Assembly (NCBI RefSeq): GCF_900048895.1 | Contig: NZ_LT160636.1 | Span: 79,910 to 143,909 of the forward strand | Direction of reading: 5' to 3' | Length of the DNA stretch: 64,000 nucleotides | Source: Neglectibacter timonensis | GTDB lineage: Bacteria > Bacillota > Clostridia > Oscillospirales > Acutalibacteraceae | Shown here: piece after piece, positions 16,690-24,969 of the stretch | Layout of the letters: each line of letters begins with the position of its first letter | Numbering within the stretch: position 1 is the stretch's first letter | Notes under the pieces: model-generated | The model's input: the letters and a program-made list of their open reading frames with translations, nothing else | Databases searched by the model: none | Told to the model about the DNA's origin: nothing | Position numbers and translations under genes: made by a program

Positions 16690-17448
16690 ATGGAAAAGCA
16701 GGAAAGCTTGTGGGTCGCAAAGCCGCTGAAGCTTGCGGGAGCCCGCAATGTACGGGATTTGGGAGGCTACCCCGCGGAGGATGACGGCACAGTGCAGAGC
16801 GGACGGTTCTACCGGGGGGACAGCACTGCCGGCCTGACCGGGGAGGACGTGCGGCTGCTTCAGCAGCTGGGGGTGGGCTGTGTTGTGGACCTGCGCAGCG
16901 GCCAGGAGACGGAACGCGCTCCCTCCGCCCTCAGGGAAACCCCAGGGGTGGATTACTATGCGGCGCCCATGCTGGACCAGGTGACCTCCAGCGCGTTTCA
17001 GGGGAAGCTGCCGGAACGGATGGGGGAGGTCTATGTGGAACTGCTCACCCATATGGGGGAGCAGTTTGTGCGGATTTTGGAGTTGTTCGCCGCCCACCGG
17101 GGCAGGGCCTGCCTGTTCCACTGTACCGCCGGAAAGGACCGTACCGGTGTCACCGCCATGCTGTTGCTGCTGCTGGCCGGGGTGCCGCGGGAAGTTATTA
17201 TAGCGGATTACAGCGCCACAGGCCTCTATATGAAAGAGAGCTTTGCGCAGCAGAAGCGCTGGGCCGAAGAAACCTTCGGCAAGGCTCCGCCCGACCATGT
17301 TTTTTCCTCCGATCCGGCGGAGATTGAGATGGCGCTTGCCTATCTGGAGGAAGAATACGGCACGGCCCGGGATTACCTGCGGCAAAACGGCGCTTCGGAG
17401 GAGCTTCTGTGTTCGATTCGGGAGATGCTGCTGTCCCCCCGGGGCTGA
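16690..17448 (+). CDS. Tyrosine-protein phosphatase (DSP-like)
   Basis: A 252-residue cytoplasmic phosphatase. It contains NVRDLGGYPAEDDG and RFYRGDS near the N-terminus and the P-loop HCTAGKDRTG with Cys145 as nucleophile and Arg151, as in the family of bacterial tyrosine/phosphoinositide phosphatases. The start is ATG at 16690 behind AGGAAGAG. The frame is open further upstream but that part lacks similarity. The substrate is unknown. The gene stands alone and ends at a strong terminator. Confidence 0.85.
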   Translation: MEKQESLWVAKPLKLAGARNVRDLGGYPAEDDGTVQSGRFYRGDSTAGLTGEDVRLLQQLGVGCVVDLRSGQETERAPSALRETPGVDYYAAPMLDQVTSSAFQGKLPERMGEVYVELLTHMGEQFVRILELFAAHRGRACLFHCTAGKDRTGVTAMLLLLLAGVPREVIIADYSATGLYMKESFAQQKRWAEETFGKAPPDHVFSSDPAEIEMALAYLEEEYGTARDYLRQNGASEELLCSIREMLLSPRG

Positions 17449-17540
17449 CGGAGAACAGCTCCTGCTCCACAATAAAAAGGGCCCGCTGCAAAAGTAAAAA
17501 ACTGCAGCAGGCCCCTGGAAAAGCAAGAGAAAGACGGTAT

Positions 17541-17581
17541 AGCATGGTTTTACGGGGAAGGATGTAAAACCATGCTTTTTT
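17541..17581 (+). terminator. Rho-independent terminator of the phosphatase gene
   Basis: Perfect stem AGCATGGTTTTAC (17541-17553) / GTAAAACCATGCT (17563-17575) followed by a T-run reaching 17581. A second, imperfect GGGCCCGCTGCA/TGCAGCAGGCCC hairpin lies upstream at about 17479-17515 without a T-run. The T-run runs into the stop codon of the convergent gene. Confidence 0.85.
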
Positions 17582-18768
17582 TATCCCTCCTGAGCCAAAT
17601 AGGCGGAAAGGAAGAGGATACCGCGGATGTGGTGCACGCTCTGGTCGCCGGAAAGGGAATGGTCAAAGAGAGGATCCCAGGACCAGAAGCCCCATTTCAC
17701 ATGGGGATCCTCCAGGTGCTCGGGATACTTTCCGTCCGGCGCCGCCTGCAGGGAAAGCCCGTAGCGCACGGCCCGGACGGCGCAGTCCAGAAAGGCCTGT
17801 TCCCCGGTGTCCCGGTGCAGCCGCAGCATGGAGAGGGCAATGTTCGGCATATCGCCGGGGCCCACGTTGGGCGCGCAGATTTCCCCGTCGGAATCGATGC
17901 CGATGGGGAAGGAGCCGTCTTCCCGCTGGCGGGCCGCCACCCAGCGCCCGAACCGCACGGCGGCGTCCAGGTATTTTTGTTCCCCGGTAACCTCCGAGAG
18001 GAAGCAGAGGCCCCGCAGCTCCGGTGCGGTCAGGTCGGAGTTCCAAAACTCGCCGTCCAGCAGATAGAAGCAGCCGTCCTCCGCCTGCTGGCGCAGGCCC
18101 TGTTCGCCCCAGAGCACGGCCTCCTCCAGATACCGCTTCTCCTGGGTGAGTTCGTACAGCTCCAGGTAGCAGACCAGGGGAAACCCGAAGGACTGCCAGA
18201 CGTAGCCCTTGCTGCTCCACTGGTAAGTTCCGGTGTGGTATTTATACTGGAAACCGGCCTTTCTGGCCTGCTTGAAGAAGTTGTGGAACTGCCGGATGCA
18301 GAACAGGTAGTGTTCGTTCCCCGTGCGGCGGTACAGGGCATTGGCCGCCAGGAAGGCGTCCCCTGTATATTTTACATAGAGCTCCTGCGGCTTCTGGCCG
18401 TCCCGCACGCCGCCCTGCCAGGTGAACATGGGATGGATTTCGCAGGTGTTCCGGTAGGCCCAGTCAAAGCAGCTCTCCGCCCGTTCCAGCATTCTGGCGT
18501 CGCCGTACAGGTCGTACATCACCAGGTAGTTGATCACCATGAGAAAATTGCCGCTGTCCAGCTCCCCAAAGGTTTTGACGTCGGCCCGGTAATAGTGGCG
18601 CAGCGCCCCCGCCTCTTCATCGAACAGGGAGTCAAGGAACTGATAGACGCAGTTTTTGCAGCGCAGTTCCAGCTCTTCCGGCGAATAGCCCAGAAGCTCC
18701 TCCACCCTGGCATTGCGCTTTTCCGGCAGCTTGAGCCCCCAGCCGGAGGGGGAAATGGTTTCGAACAT
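17581..18768 (-). CDS. Six-hairpin (alpha/alpha)6 glycosidase-like protein
   Basis: A 395-residue protein made of repeated helix pairs with a periodic pattern of aromatic and small residues (FLMVINYLVMYDLYGDARMLERA, in part; DAFLAANALYRRTGNEHYL; DLTAPELRGL; GDMPNIALSML). This fits the six-hairpin glycosidase fold used by GH88/GH105-type and related enzymes. No signal peptide is seen. I cannot assign catalytic residues or a family number, so substrate is open. ATG at 18768 is chosen for its AGGAG seven bases upstream; 11 further codons upstream are probably leader. It is divergent from a small XRE gene. Confidence 0.65.
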   Translation of the reverse strand: MFETISPSGWGLKLPEKRNARVEELLGYSPEELELRCKNCVYQFLDSLFDEEAGALRHYYRADVKTFGELDSGNFLMVINYLVMYDLYGDARMLERAESCFDWAYRNTCEIHPMFTWQGGVRDGQKPQELYVKYTGDAFLAANALYRRTGNEHYLFCIRQFHNFFKQARKAGFQYKYHTGTYQWSSKGYVWQSFGFPLVCYLELYELTQEKRYLEEAVLWGEQGLRQQAEDGCFYLLDGEFWNSDLTAPELRGLCFLSEVTGEQKYLDAAVRFGRWVAARQREDGSFPIGIDSDGEICAPNVGPGDMPNIALSMLRLHRDTGEQAFLDCAVRAVRYGLSLQAAPDGKYPEHLEDPHVKWGFWSWDPLFDHSLSGDQSVHHIRGILFLSAYLAQEG

Positions 18769-18872
18769 AAAATTTCTCCTTTTTTTCATCGTGCAATCCA
18801 TACATTGCAGGGTTTCGAATTTTATCTGCTACAATCAAGGGAATAACGAAAACAAGAAAGGTGAATTGGCAG

Positions 18873-19133
18873 ATGGAACAAAAATTGCATCAGGATTTGT
18901 ACCTGGGAGCGGTTCTCCGAAGGATGAGGCATAACAGGAACGAAACACAGGGCCAAGTGGTGATACAGCTGCAGCTGCGTGGCTACCCGGTAACCAAAAG
19001 AAGCTACAGCTATATCGAGAACGGGCGAAGAAGTCTTCGTGTCAGCGAGTTGATTGCCCTGAAACAGATTTTCAGGGTTTCCTATGAGGATTTCTTTCTG
19101 GAGCTGGAAAAGGAGGAAGAGGCGCGGCAGTGA
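18873..19133 (+). CDS. Small XRE-family DNA-binding protein
   Basis: An 86-residue single-domain HTH protein. The segment LGAVLRRMRHNRNETQ leads into an HTH with an extended turn (QLQLRGYPVTKRSYSYIENG) and ends with VSELIALKQIF, the usual last XRE helix. It shares the same extended-turn layout and the LIALKQI helix with the protein at 41000-41260, so the two look like paralogues. It starts nine bases after AAAGGTG, and lies about 100 bp from the divergent six-hairpin gene, which it may regulate. Confidence 0.75.
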   Translation: MEQKLHQDLYLGAVLRRMRHNRNETQGQVVIQLQLRGYPVTKRSYSYIENGRRSLRVSELIALKQIFRVSYEDFFLELEKEEEARQ

Positions 19134-19177
19134 TCAGCGCCGGAGGGAGGCCTTGCTCCCAGGCCCTTCCTCATGCG

Positions 19178-20197
19178 CTAGCGTCCGGCATCCGTCTTTT
19201 TCACCGATCCTCCCGGAATCATCTGGCAGGGCACGGTGACAGTGTGGTCGCAGGCCTCCCCCAGCAGCAGCTTGTGCAGAAGCTCCGCGGCCCGGTAGCC
19301 CTTCCGAAAACTGTCCTGGCGCACGGTGGCAATGGTGGGGTGCACCATCTGGGTGGAGACGAGGCCGTCAAATCCGAAGAGGGAGACCTCCTCTGGAATC
19401 TTCTTTTTCAGATGCTGCAGGGCACTGTGGCAGCCCAGGGCCATATAATCGCTGGCGCAGAAGATGCCGTCTGTTTCCGGGCAGCGTTTGAGCAATTCCA
19501 GCGTGGCCTGCCGGGCCTCCTTCCAGTCGAAATCCGCATTGATAATCTGTTCCGGAAGGCAGGGCAGGCCGGCCTCCGCCAGGGCGGCGCGGAAACCGGC
19601 TTCCCTGGTCTGGGAAACATAGGCACGCGGATGTCCGGAAAGCATGAAAACCTGCCGGCAGCCGGATTCTATCAAAGCGGCGGCGGCCTGCTTGGCGTAG
19701 TAGAAATCGTTGACCAGCACACAGCCCTTCCGTTCCGCCTCCAGCGGGATGTCGATCACCACGCAGCAGAGCTCCGATTCCACCATCTCCCGGTAATTGC
19801 CGCTCTGATAGTCCGCGCCGAAGAGGATGGCGCCCCGCACGCCGCGTTGGCGGCAGTAGCCGGCATAGGAGGTGCAGGAATCGTCCAGCAGGTAGGTGGC
19901 CGCCTCCAGGCTGTGGGAAGAGGCGTAGCTGCTGATGCCGGAGAGAAGGGAATGGATGTTGGGGGAACCGAAATCCGTGCTTTCCTGCTCAATTCCCTTG
20001 ACCAGCGCGGCAATCTGCAGGGGAATGCTGCCCGCCAGTGCGGAGGCCGCCATGTTTTTTACATAGCCCAGCTCCACAGCCGCCTTCTCCACCTTTTTCC
20101 TTGTGGCTTCGCTTACGTCCTCCCGGCCGTTGAGCGCCCGGGAAGCCTGGGTGAGGGATACGCCCGCACGCAGAGCCACGTCCTTCAGGTTGACCAT
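19178..20197 (-). CDS. LacI-family transcriptional regulator
   Basis: A 339-residue repressor. The N-terminal HTH is MVNLKDVALRAGVSLTQASR with the hinge-helix segment NMAASALAG near residue 55. The rest is a periplasmic-binding-protein-like sugar-sensing core (GAILFGADYQSG, DGIFCASDYMALG, LFGFDG). It is divergent from a debranching-type glycosidase gene whose promoter carries a LacI-like operator at 20341-20356. It is therefore very probably that gene's regulator, responding to an oligosaccharide. The target gene is now broken by the mobile element. Confidence 0.9.
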   Translation of the reverse strand: MVNLKDVALRAGVSLTQASRALNGREDVSEATRKKVEKAAVELGYVKNMAASALAGSIPLQIAALVKGIEQESTDFGSPNIHSLLSGISSYASSHSLEAATYLLDDSCTSYAGYCRQRGVRGAILFGADYQSGNYREMVESELCCVVIDIPLEAERKGCVLVNDFYYAKQAAAALIESGCRQVFMLSGHPRAYVSQTREAGFRAALAEAGLPCLPEQIINADFDWKEARQATLELLKRCPETDGIFCASDYMALGCHSALQHLKKKIPEEVSLFGFDGLVSTQMVHPTIATVRQDSFRKGYRAAELLHKLLLGEACDHTVTVPCQMIPGGSVKKTDAGR

Positions 20198-20299
20198 GTC
20201 TGTCCGCCCCTTTCCTCCAAATCGTTTCGGACTGCGTTCAAAAGACAACCGGCACAGTGCCCGGTTGTTTGAGATGAATTCGGCCTTCTTTGTAAAATA

Positions 20300-20328
20300 T
20301 TAATAACATAGAAAGAAAAATTTGTCAA
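20300..20328 (-). promoter_or_regulatory. Promoter of the LacI-family gene
   Basis: Minus strand: consensus -35 TTGACA (20328-20323), 17-base spacer, -10 TATTAA (20305-20300). The start codon at 20197 lies about 100 bases downstream. Confidence 0.8.
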
Positions 20329-20340
20329 GATTGTTTTTCC

Positions 20341-20376
20341 GAAACGCTTGCGGTTCTGAAATTTCCATGCTAGAAT
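20341..20376 (+). promoter_or_regulatory. Glycosidase promoter with overlapping LacI-type operator
   Basis: -35 TTGCGG (20348-20353), 17-base spacer, extended -10 TGC-TAGAAT (-10 at 20371-20376). The near-palindrome GAAACGCTTGCGGTTC (20341-20356) has the GAAnCG...CGnTTC form of LacI-family operators and covers the -35 box. A second similar site, CGAAAACGTTTCG, lies inside the gene at 20736-20748. Confidence 0.65.
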
Positions 20377-20481
20377 GTCTGCAAACAGAAACGGGGGATT
20401 CTCCGTTTCCCACTGCCTGCACCTGTGTCCGGGAAAGGCGCAGGCAGTAAAGCAGCAGAAAAGGGAGAAAGGGAGTTGACC

Positions 20482-20990
20482 ATGAAGCAGGAAGACAGAA
20501 TTACGGTGTATCAGACGGAGGAAAAGCCCTGCCTGACCACAGGGCACAGGCTCTATGTGATCGGCGGCCAGAACGGCATGTTTCCCCAGAAAGGGGAGCA
20601 TATGGGCGGGGAGATGTGGGGCGTGTGGGCCCCTCCCATCAAACTGCTGGACGGTTTTTGGCTGGAACTGGACGGCAGGTGGCTGACCCGGGCCGACGCC
20701 TTTACGGCGCTGCCCTATGGCTGCTGCTTTGCTTACGAAAACGTTTCGGGACTGAACGTGGAGCGCTTTCAGTTTGTGCCTCAGGAGGAGGCGGCGCTGT
20801 TCGTGCGGATCACTCTGGAAAACCGGGAGGAGCAGCCCTGGCAGGGCAGGCTCCGCCTGGCGGTGAAAACGGAGCTGATGCCCGTATGGCTCTCCGACCG
20901 GCTGGGCGTCCGGGACGGGCAGGACCGGGTGCGCCGGAAGGGGGATCTGGTGCTGGGGAAGGATGAGGAGAACCCCTGGAGCTTTACTGA
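20482..20990 (+). pseudogene. Debranching-type glycosidase, 5' fragment (split by insertion)
   Basis: First 509 bases of a glycoside hydrolase gene cut by the mobile element. The fragment encodes a beta-rich N-terminal domain with GHRLYVIGGQNGMFP and WLTRADAFTALPYGCCF, ending ENPWSFT before reading into element sequence and stopping at 21000. The 3' part is at 33071-34736. The two join in frame at the GA dinucleotide to give ...WSFTEPYTFLPG... and an intact product of 724 residues. ATG at 20482 follows GGGAG. The broken gene presumably gives no active enzyme unless the element excises. Confidence 0.88.
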
Positions 20991-21033
20991 TGTGCGATAA
21001 AGAAGTAATAGAAGTGTAAAAAATTTTGCCGTT

Positions 21034-21066
21034 CCTATCCGGCACTTGCGCATTGTGTCGGATAGG
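21034..21066 (-). terminator. Hairpin at the left end of the element
   Basis: CCTATCCGGCAC (21034-21045) pairs with GTGTCGGATAGG (21055-21066) with one mismatch around a nine-base loop, just past the recombinase stop. Read leftward it is followed by AACGGCAAAATTTTTTACAC, so it can end the recombinase transcript near the element edge. Confidence 0.65.
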
Positions 21067-21074
21067 TCGGGCGG

Positions 21075-22685
21075 TTATTCGGGCAAGTCCACCTTGCCAA
21101 CAAAAGAATAATAAATCTCAATGTCCTGTCTGCGGGTCTTGTTCTCGTCATAGCTGCACTCATGCACAACGATTTTCTCTACAAACTCCCGCAGCAGAGT
21201 AGGGGTAAGTTCTTCAAAGCTGGTATGCCGCCGGACAACATTCATAAACTTTTCTGCGTTCACGGTGGCTTCCTGTGCTTTGGAAAGCTCCGCTTGAATA
21301 GCAGCGGCTCTTTCTTTCAGCTCCCGTTGCTCTGCTTCATAGTCTGCCGACAGCTCTGTGAAACGCTCGTCTGATATGCGCCCGGTCACGCTGTCCTCAT
21401 ACAGCCGCTTGAAGATAGCGGATAACTCGGCTATGCGTTTCTCGGAGGCTTCCAGTTCCTTTTTCTTGGCGGCGTTCCTGCGTTTGCCCCCGTCCTCGTT
21501 CTGCTCAATCAAGAGTTTCATAAACCGGGCTTCATGCTTTGCCGCATAGCTGGTCACTTTCCGCAGATTGGAGAGTACACCAGCGGTCAAGAGGTCGGTG
21601 CGGATAAAGTGCGCCGTACAGTCATGGGTGCGTTTCTTGTAGTTGCCGCAGATATAACAGTCCTGCTTGCGCTTGTCCGTCTGGTATCGCTGCTGATACA
21701 TCACGCTGCCGCAGTCCGCACAGAACAGTATGCCGGAGAACAAACCCACTTCATCATAGCGGTTTGGGCGTTTGCGCTGTTTGCGAAGCTCCTGCACCCG
21801 TTCCCATGTTTGGGTGTCTATGATAGGCTCGTGGTGGTTCTCGAAAATCACTTGCTTTTCCGGGGGATTTTCTACACTGTGCTTGACTTTGTAAGAAAGT
21901 TTTTCTGTCTTGAAATTTACCAGACAGCCTGTGTATTCCCGGTTTTCAAGGATATGCACTACGGTATTGGTCGCCCACTTGCACTCATAGCCGGGGTGGT
22001 AGCGGCGGGTGCTGCCCGTCCTGCGGTATTCAAGCGTTCCCGGCGTGGGGATTTGCTGCTCTGTGAGCATACGGGCTATCTTGGTCGGACCATTCCCGGC
22101 AAGACAGAGGTTGTATATCTGCTTGACTACGGGTGCAGCTTCCTCGTCAATAATGAAATTTTCATCCTCGTCCATGAGGTAGCCATACACAGGCTTGCTT
22201 GTGATGGGCTTGCCATTCATGCCTTTTGAGCGTTTTACTGCTTTGATTTTCTTGCTCGTATCTCTCACCAGCCATTCGTTAAAGATATTCCGCAGCGGGG
22301 CAAAGTCATTGTCGCCCTGTGCGCTGTCCACTCCGTCATTGATAGCGATGAAGCGGACACCTTTCTGTGGGAAAATCATTTCCGTGTACATTCCCACTTG
22401 CAGGTAGTTTCGCCCTAACCTCGACATATCCTTTACGATAACTGTCCCGACTTTTCCGGCTTCAATGTCCGCAAGCATGGCTTGAAAACCGGGTCTTTGA
22501 AAGTTCGCACCAGAATAACCGTCGTCCGTGTACCAGCGCAGATTGGAAAAGCCGTTCTGCTTTGCATAGGTTTCAAGGATACGCTTCTGATTGGAAATGG
22601 AATTGCTTTCGCCTTGCAGCTCGTCCTCATGGGATAGTCTTGGGTAAAGGGCGGTAATTGGTTGTTGGTTGGTCTGTCTTAACAT
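21075..22685 (-). CDS. Large serine recombinase, TnpX/TndX type
   Basis: Site-specific recombinase for excision and insertion of the element. The 536 residues show the resolvase catalytic domain (ALYPRLSHEDEL with Ser18 as nucleophile; MSRLGRNYLQVG; DGVDSAQGDNDF), then the recombinase domain (KPVYGYLMDEDENFIIDEEA, in part). A zinc-ribbon follows (CADCGSVMYQ ... CGNYKKRTHDC), then a long coiled coil and a C-terminal tail. The layout is that of Tn4451 TnpX and Tn5397 TndX. It sits at the extreme left end of the element, as expected, and should act on the GA core sites at 20989 and 33069. Confidence 0.93.
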   Translation of the reverse strand: MLRQTNQQPITALYPRLSHEDELQGESNSISNQKRILETYAKQNGFSNLRWYTDDGYSGANFQRPGFQAMLADIEAGKVGTVIVKDMSRLGRNYLQVGMYTEMIFPQKGVRFIAINDGVDSAQGDNDFAPLRNIFNEWLVRDTSKKIKAVKRSKGMNGKPITSKPVYGYLMDEDENFIIDEEAAPVVKQIYNLCLAGNGPTKIARMLTEQQIPTPGTLEYRRTGSTRRYHPGYECKWATNTVVHILENREYTGCLVNFKTEKLSYKVKHSVENPPEKQVIFENHHEPIIDTQTWERVQELRKQRKRPNRYDEVGLFSGILFCADCGSVMYQQRYQTDKRKQDCYICGNYKKRTHDCTAHFIRTDLLTAGVLSNLRKVTSYAAKHEARFMKLLIEQNEDGGKRRNAAKKKELEASEKRIAELSAIFKRLYEDSVTGRISDERFTELSADYEAEQRELKERAAAIQAELSKAQEATVNAEKFMNVVRRHTSFEELTPTLLREFVEKIVVHECSYDENKTRRQDIEIYYSFVGKVDLPE

Positions 22686-22796
22686 AAAATCCTCCGTTTC
22701 CGACAGCCAGCCCCACTATTCCGTACCTTGATTGTACCACATGGGGCGGCTGTCTGTATAGCGGCAAAAGCGTCAAATCTGCTTCTTTATGGTCGG

Positions 22797-22985
22797 TCAA
22801 ATCGCCGTTTTTTGTGTAGCAGCTTCCGCTTCCAGCACTTTCATCATCTTGTCGGCTGCGGTGTCGGTTGCGCCCTGCTTGAAGAAGCCGGAAACGGTAA
22901 GGACGGAGTTGCCCATGCGGATTTCCGTCACACAGTCCGGGCGGCGGTCTGTTTTGGTGGTGCTTGTCTGTTTCGTTTCTGTCAT
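22797..22985 (-). CDS. tnpW: Transposon-encoded protein TnpW
   Basis: A 62-residue basic protein with the conserved core VTEIRMGNSVLTVSGFFKQG, which is the TnpW signature found beside TnpX-type recombinases. The role is unproven; it is thought to be accessory. Its ATG overlaps the stop of the DnaC-like gene in an ATGA, so translation is probably coupled. Confidence 0.8.
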   Translation of the reverse strand: MTETKQTSTTKTDRRPDCVTEIRMGNSVLTVSGFFKQGATDTAADKMMKVLEAEAATQKTAI

Positions 22986-23836
22986 AGGCTCTCCTTTCGC
23001 TGCTTCATCAGTTGCTTTAAGCGTTCCAGCTTTTCCTGTGCGGTTTCCTTTCGGAAGTTGCTGCCCGTGAAGCGGACGGGGGCGCACATGGAAGTCAGCC
23101 TGTCATAGATACGGGCGTGGGGCGTGTCCTGCGGGTGCTGCAATTCCTCCAGCGTGAGGTTGGTCGTGGCGATCAGCGGCTTGCCGCTTCGGTAACGGCT
23201 GTCAATCACGCTGTAAACCTGTTCCAGCCCGTATTCTGTTCCTCGCTCCATACCGAAATCATCAAGTATCAGCAGAGGGTAGCTGCAAAGGCGGGAAATA
23301 TATTCGTTCCTGCCCTCAAAGCTGGCGGCAAGGTCACCCAGTATCGTTGCAAAGTTTGTCATGCAGACGGCAACCTCTTTTTCCATAAGGGCGTTGGCGA
23401 TACAGGCGGCAAGGTAGCTTTTTCCCGTCCCCACGCCGCCCCAAAACAGGTAGCCGATATTTTCAGCCTGCATGGTTTCCCAGCTCTCCACATAAAAGCG
23501 GGCGGTTTCGGTCTGCGGGTTTCTGCCGTTGTCATGCTCAAATGTCCAGTTCCGCATAGCAGGGTCGGTAAAGCCCCGGCGTTTCAAGTCCTCCACTTTT
23601 TCAAGGTGCTTCTGTCGGCTTTCGGCGGCTTGCTGCTTTTCACGGGCTGCCCGCTGGCAGTCGCACTCTGCCGGGTGGCGGTCACGCCCGAAACAAGTCT
23701 TTCCCTCTGCAAAATAGGCTTCTTTGGGCGTATGGCACTTACCGCAGTATAAAAGCCCGTCCTCGCCTGTGTAGTCCTCCGCTTCGGCGGTAGTGGCTGT
23801 AATGTCCGTAATCATAGCTTCAATTCCGTTTTTCAT
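22982..23836 (-). CDS. DnaC/IstB-like ATP-binding protein
   Basis: A 284-residue AAA+ ATPase of the helicase-loader kind. The N-terminal part has a zinc-finger-like cysteine set (CGKCHTPKEAYF, CFGRDRHPAECDC). The ATPase core has Walker A GGVGTGKSYLA and Walker B LLILDDFGMER. With the neighbouring replisome organizer it probably loads host helicase on the element's replication origin. ATG at 23836 overlaps the preceding stop (ATGA). Confidence 0.88.
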   Translation of the reverse strand: MKNGIEAMITDITATTAEAEDYTGEDGLLYCGKCHTPKEAYFAEGKTCFGRDRHPAECDCQRAAREKQQAAESRQKHLEKVEDLKRRGFTDPAMRNWTFEHDNGRNPQTETARFYVESWETMQAENIGYLFWGGVGTGKSYLAACIANALMEKEVAVCMTNFATILGDLAASFEGRNEYISRLCSYPLLILDDFGMERGTEYGLEQVYSVIDSRYRSGKPLIATTNLTLEELQHPQDTPHARIYDRLTSMCAPVRFTGSNFRKETAQEKLERLKQLMKQRKESL

Positions 23837-24582
23837 AAGCTCTCGCCCTCCTTGCATGAATAATCGGGTATGCCCTGTTTCGGGGCAGCCTTGCCTTTGG
23901 CAGCGTCCTCCTGCGCCCACTTGTAAATGGTGGCTGCATGGCTGTGGTACTGTTTCCCGGTGGAAGCGATATGGCAGGAAAGCCGGTCAATATAATACTC
24001 CCACTTGTCGGGCAACTCTGTTTTTAGCCCGGAAAGCTCTGTATCGGTCAGTATCACATTGTTGTATCTGCCATAAGCGGCGGGGGCGGGGTGTCCCGTT
24101 TCTCCCTCTCTCTCTTTTTCTATCTCTATCTCTTTCTCTAACTCTATCTCTATCTCTGGTGGACGAATGTCGGACAAATGTCCGCCTTTTGTCCGGGGCG
24201 GTAAAAGTGCCTTGTTTTCCAGTCTTGCAGCCCGTTTCCGCTCGGCTTCGGTAGAGGACTGTCCTATCATCAGCTCAATGTCGGTCATATAGAAAGCCCC
24301 GCTGTCAAGCTGCTCCACAAGCCCCAACTGCCGGAAAATCTCTAAAGCCCTCTCAACCGTCCCTATCTGGTGGCGGGTCAGTGTCGCTATCATCTGCGCT
24401 GTGTAGGGGATATGCTCGTCAAGCTGCAATTTCCCGCCGTTTTTCAGCGATTTTAAGTACAGCTTCAAGAGGATATTGGAGTATAAAATCCCGTCTTTCA
24501 TATCTTCCAGCAGCACAATGGAGTCGCTGTCAAAAAAGTTCTCTTTCAGCTTGAGGTAGTAATACTTGCGGTTATCTGCCAT
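23833..24582 (-). CDS. Phage-type replisome organizer / replication initiator
   Basis: A 249-residue DNA-binding protein. The N-terminal domain KYYYLKLKENFFDSDSI and the following helices match the phage replisome-organizer N-domain with a winged-helix segment (LTRHQIGTVERALEIF). A Glu/Lys/Ile low-complexity linker (about 150-167) leads to a C-terminal helical domain ending in YSCKEG. It probably binds the origin and recruits the DnaC-like ATPase encoded next. Start ATG at 24582; stop and next start overlap. Confidence 0.8.
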   Translation of the reverse strand: MADNRKYYYLKLKENFFDSDSIVLLEDMKDGILYSNILLKLYLKSLKNGGKLQLDEHIPYTAQMIATLTRHQIGTVERALEIFRQLGLVEQLDSGAFYMTDIELMIGQSSTEAERKRAARLENKALLPPRTKGGHLSDIRPPEIEIELEKEIEIEKEREGETGHPAPAAYGRYNNVILTDTELSGLKTELPDKWEYYIDRLSCHIASTGKQYHSHAATIYKWAQEDAAKGKAAPKQGIPDYSCKEGESL

Positions 24583-24784
24583 TGTCCCTGTCCTCCTTTT
24601 TCCGGCGTTTGGAGTAGTAGTGGGGGCAGAGTATGATAACCGCCCGGAAGCTCTGCTTGCAGCTATGGGTACAGCCCCGGCAGAGGTCATTGTATGTGAT
24701 ACGATCGCAGGTGGAATTCCCGACTTTCACTTGCCGCAGGAAAAAAGACCATTCCAGCCGCCGTTTCTTGCTCATTCTTGGCAT
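24572..24784 (-). CDS. Small cysteine-rich element protein
   Basis: A 70-residue basic protein, MSKKRRLEWSFFL near the start, then CRGCTHSCKQS and CPHYYSKRRKK. The CxxCxxxC plus a later Cys could bind a metal. Similar small proteins occur in related gut elements before the replication genes; the function is unknown. The start ATG at 24784 is seven bases after AAAGGAG. The end overlaps the start of the replisome-organizer gene. Confidence 0.7.
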   Translation of the reverse strand: MPRMSKKRRLEWSFFLRQVKVGNSTCDRITYNDLCRGCTHSCKQSFRAVIILCPHYYSKRRKKEDRDNGR

Positions 24785-24969
24785 GGGTGCGCTCCTTTCT
24801 GCCGTTTCCGCTGGTGTGGCGGTATCGGCGGTAATTCTGTATCATCTCGGTATCATTTTCGGGTTTTTTCTGCCCTATAAGCCCGTTAAAAAATCCTTTG
24901 GTATTTGCGGATAGGGTACGGGGCAGCCCCCTTGTTCTGTATAGGTTCGGGTACATTTTGGGGCGGTTT

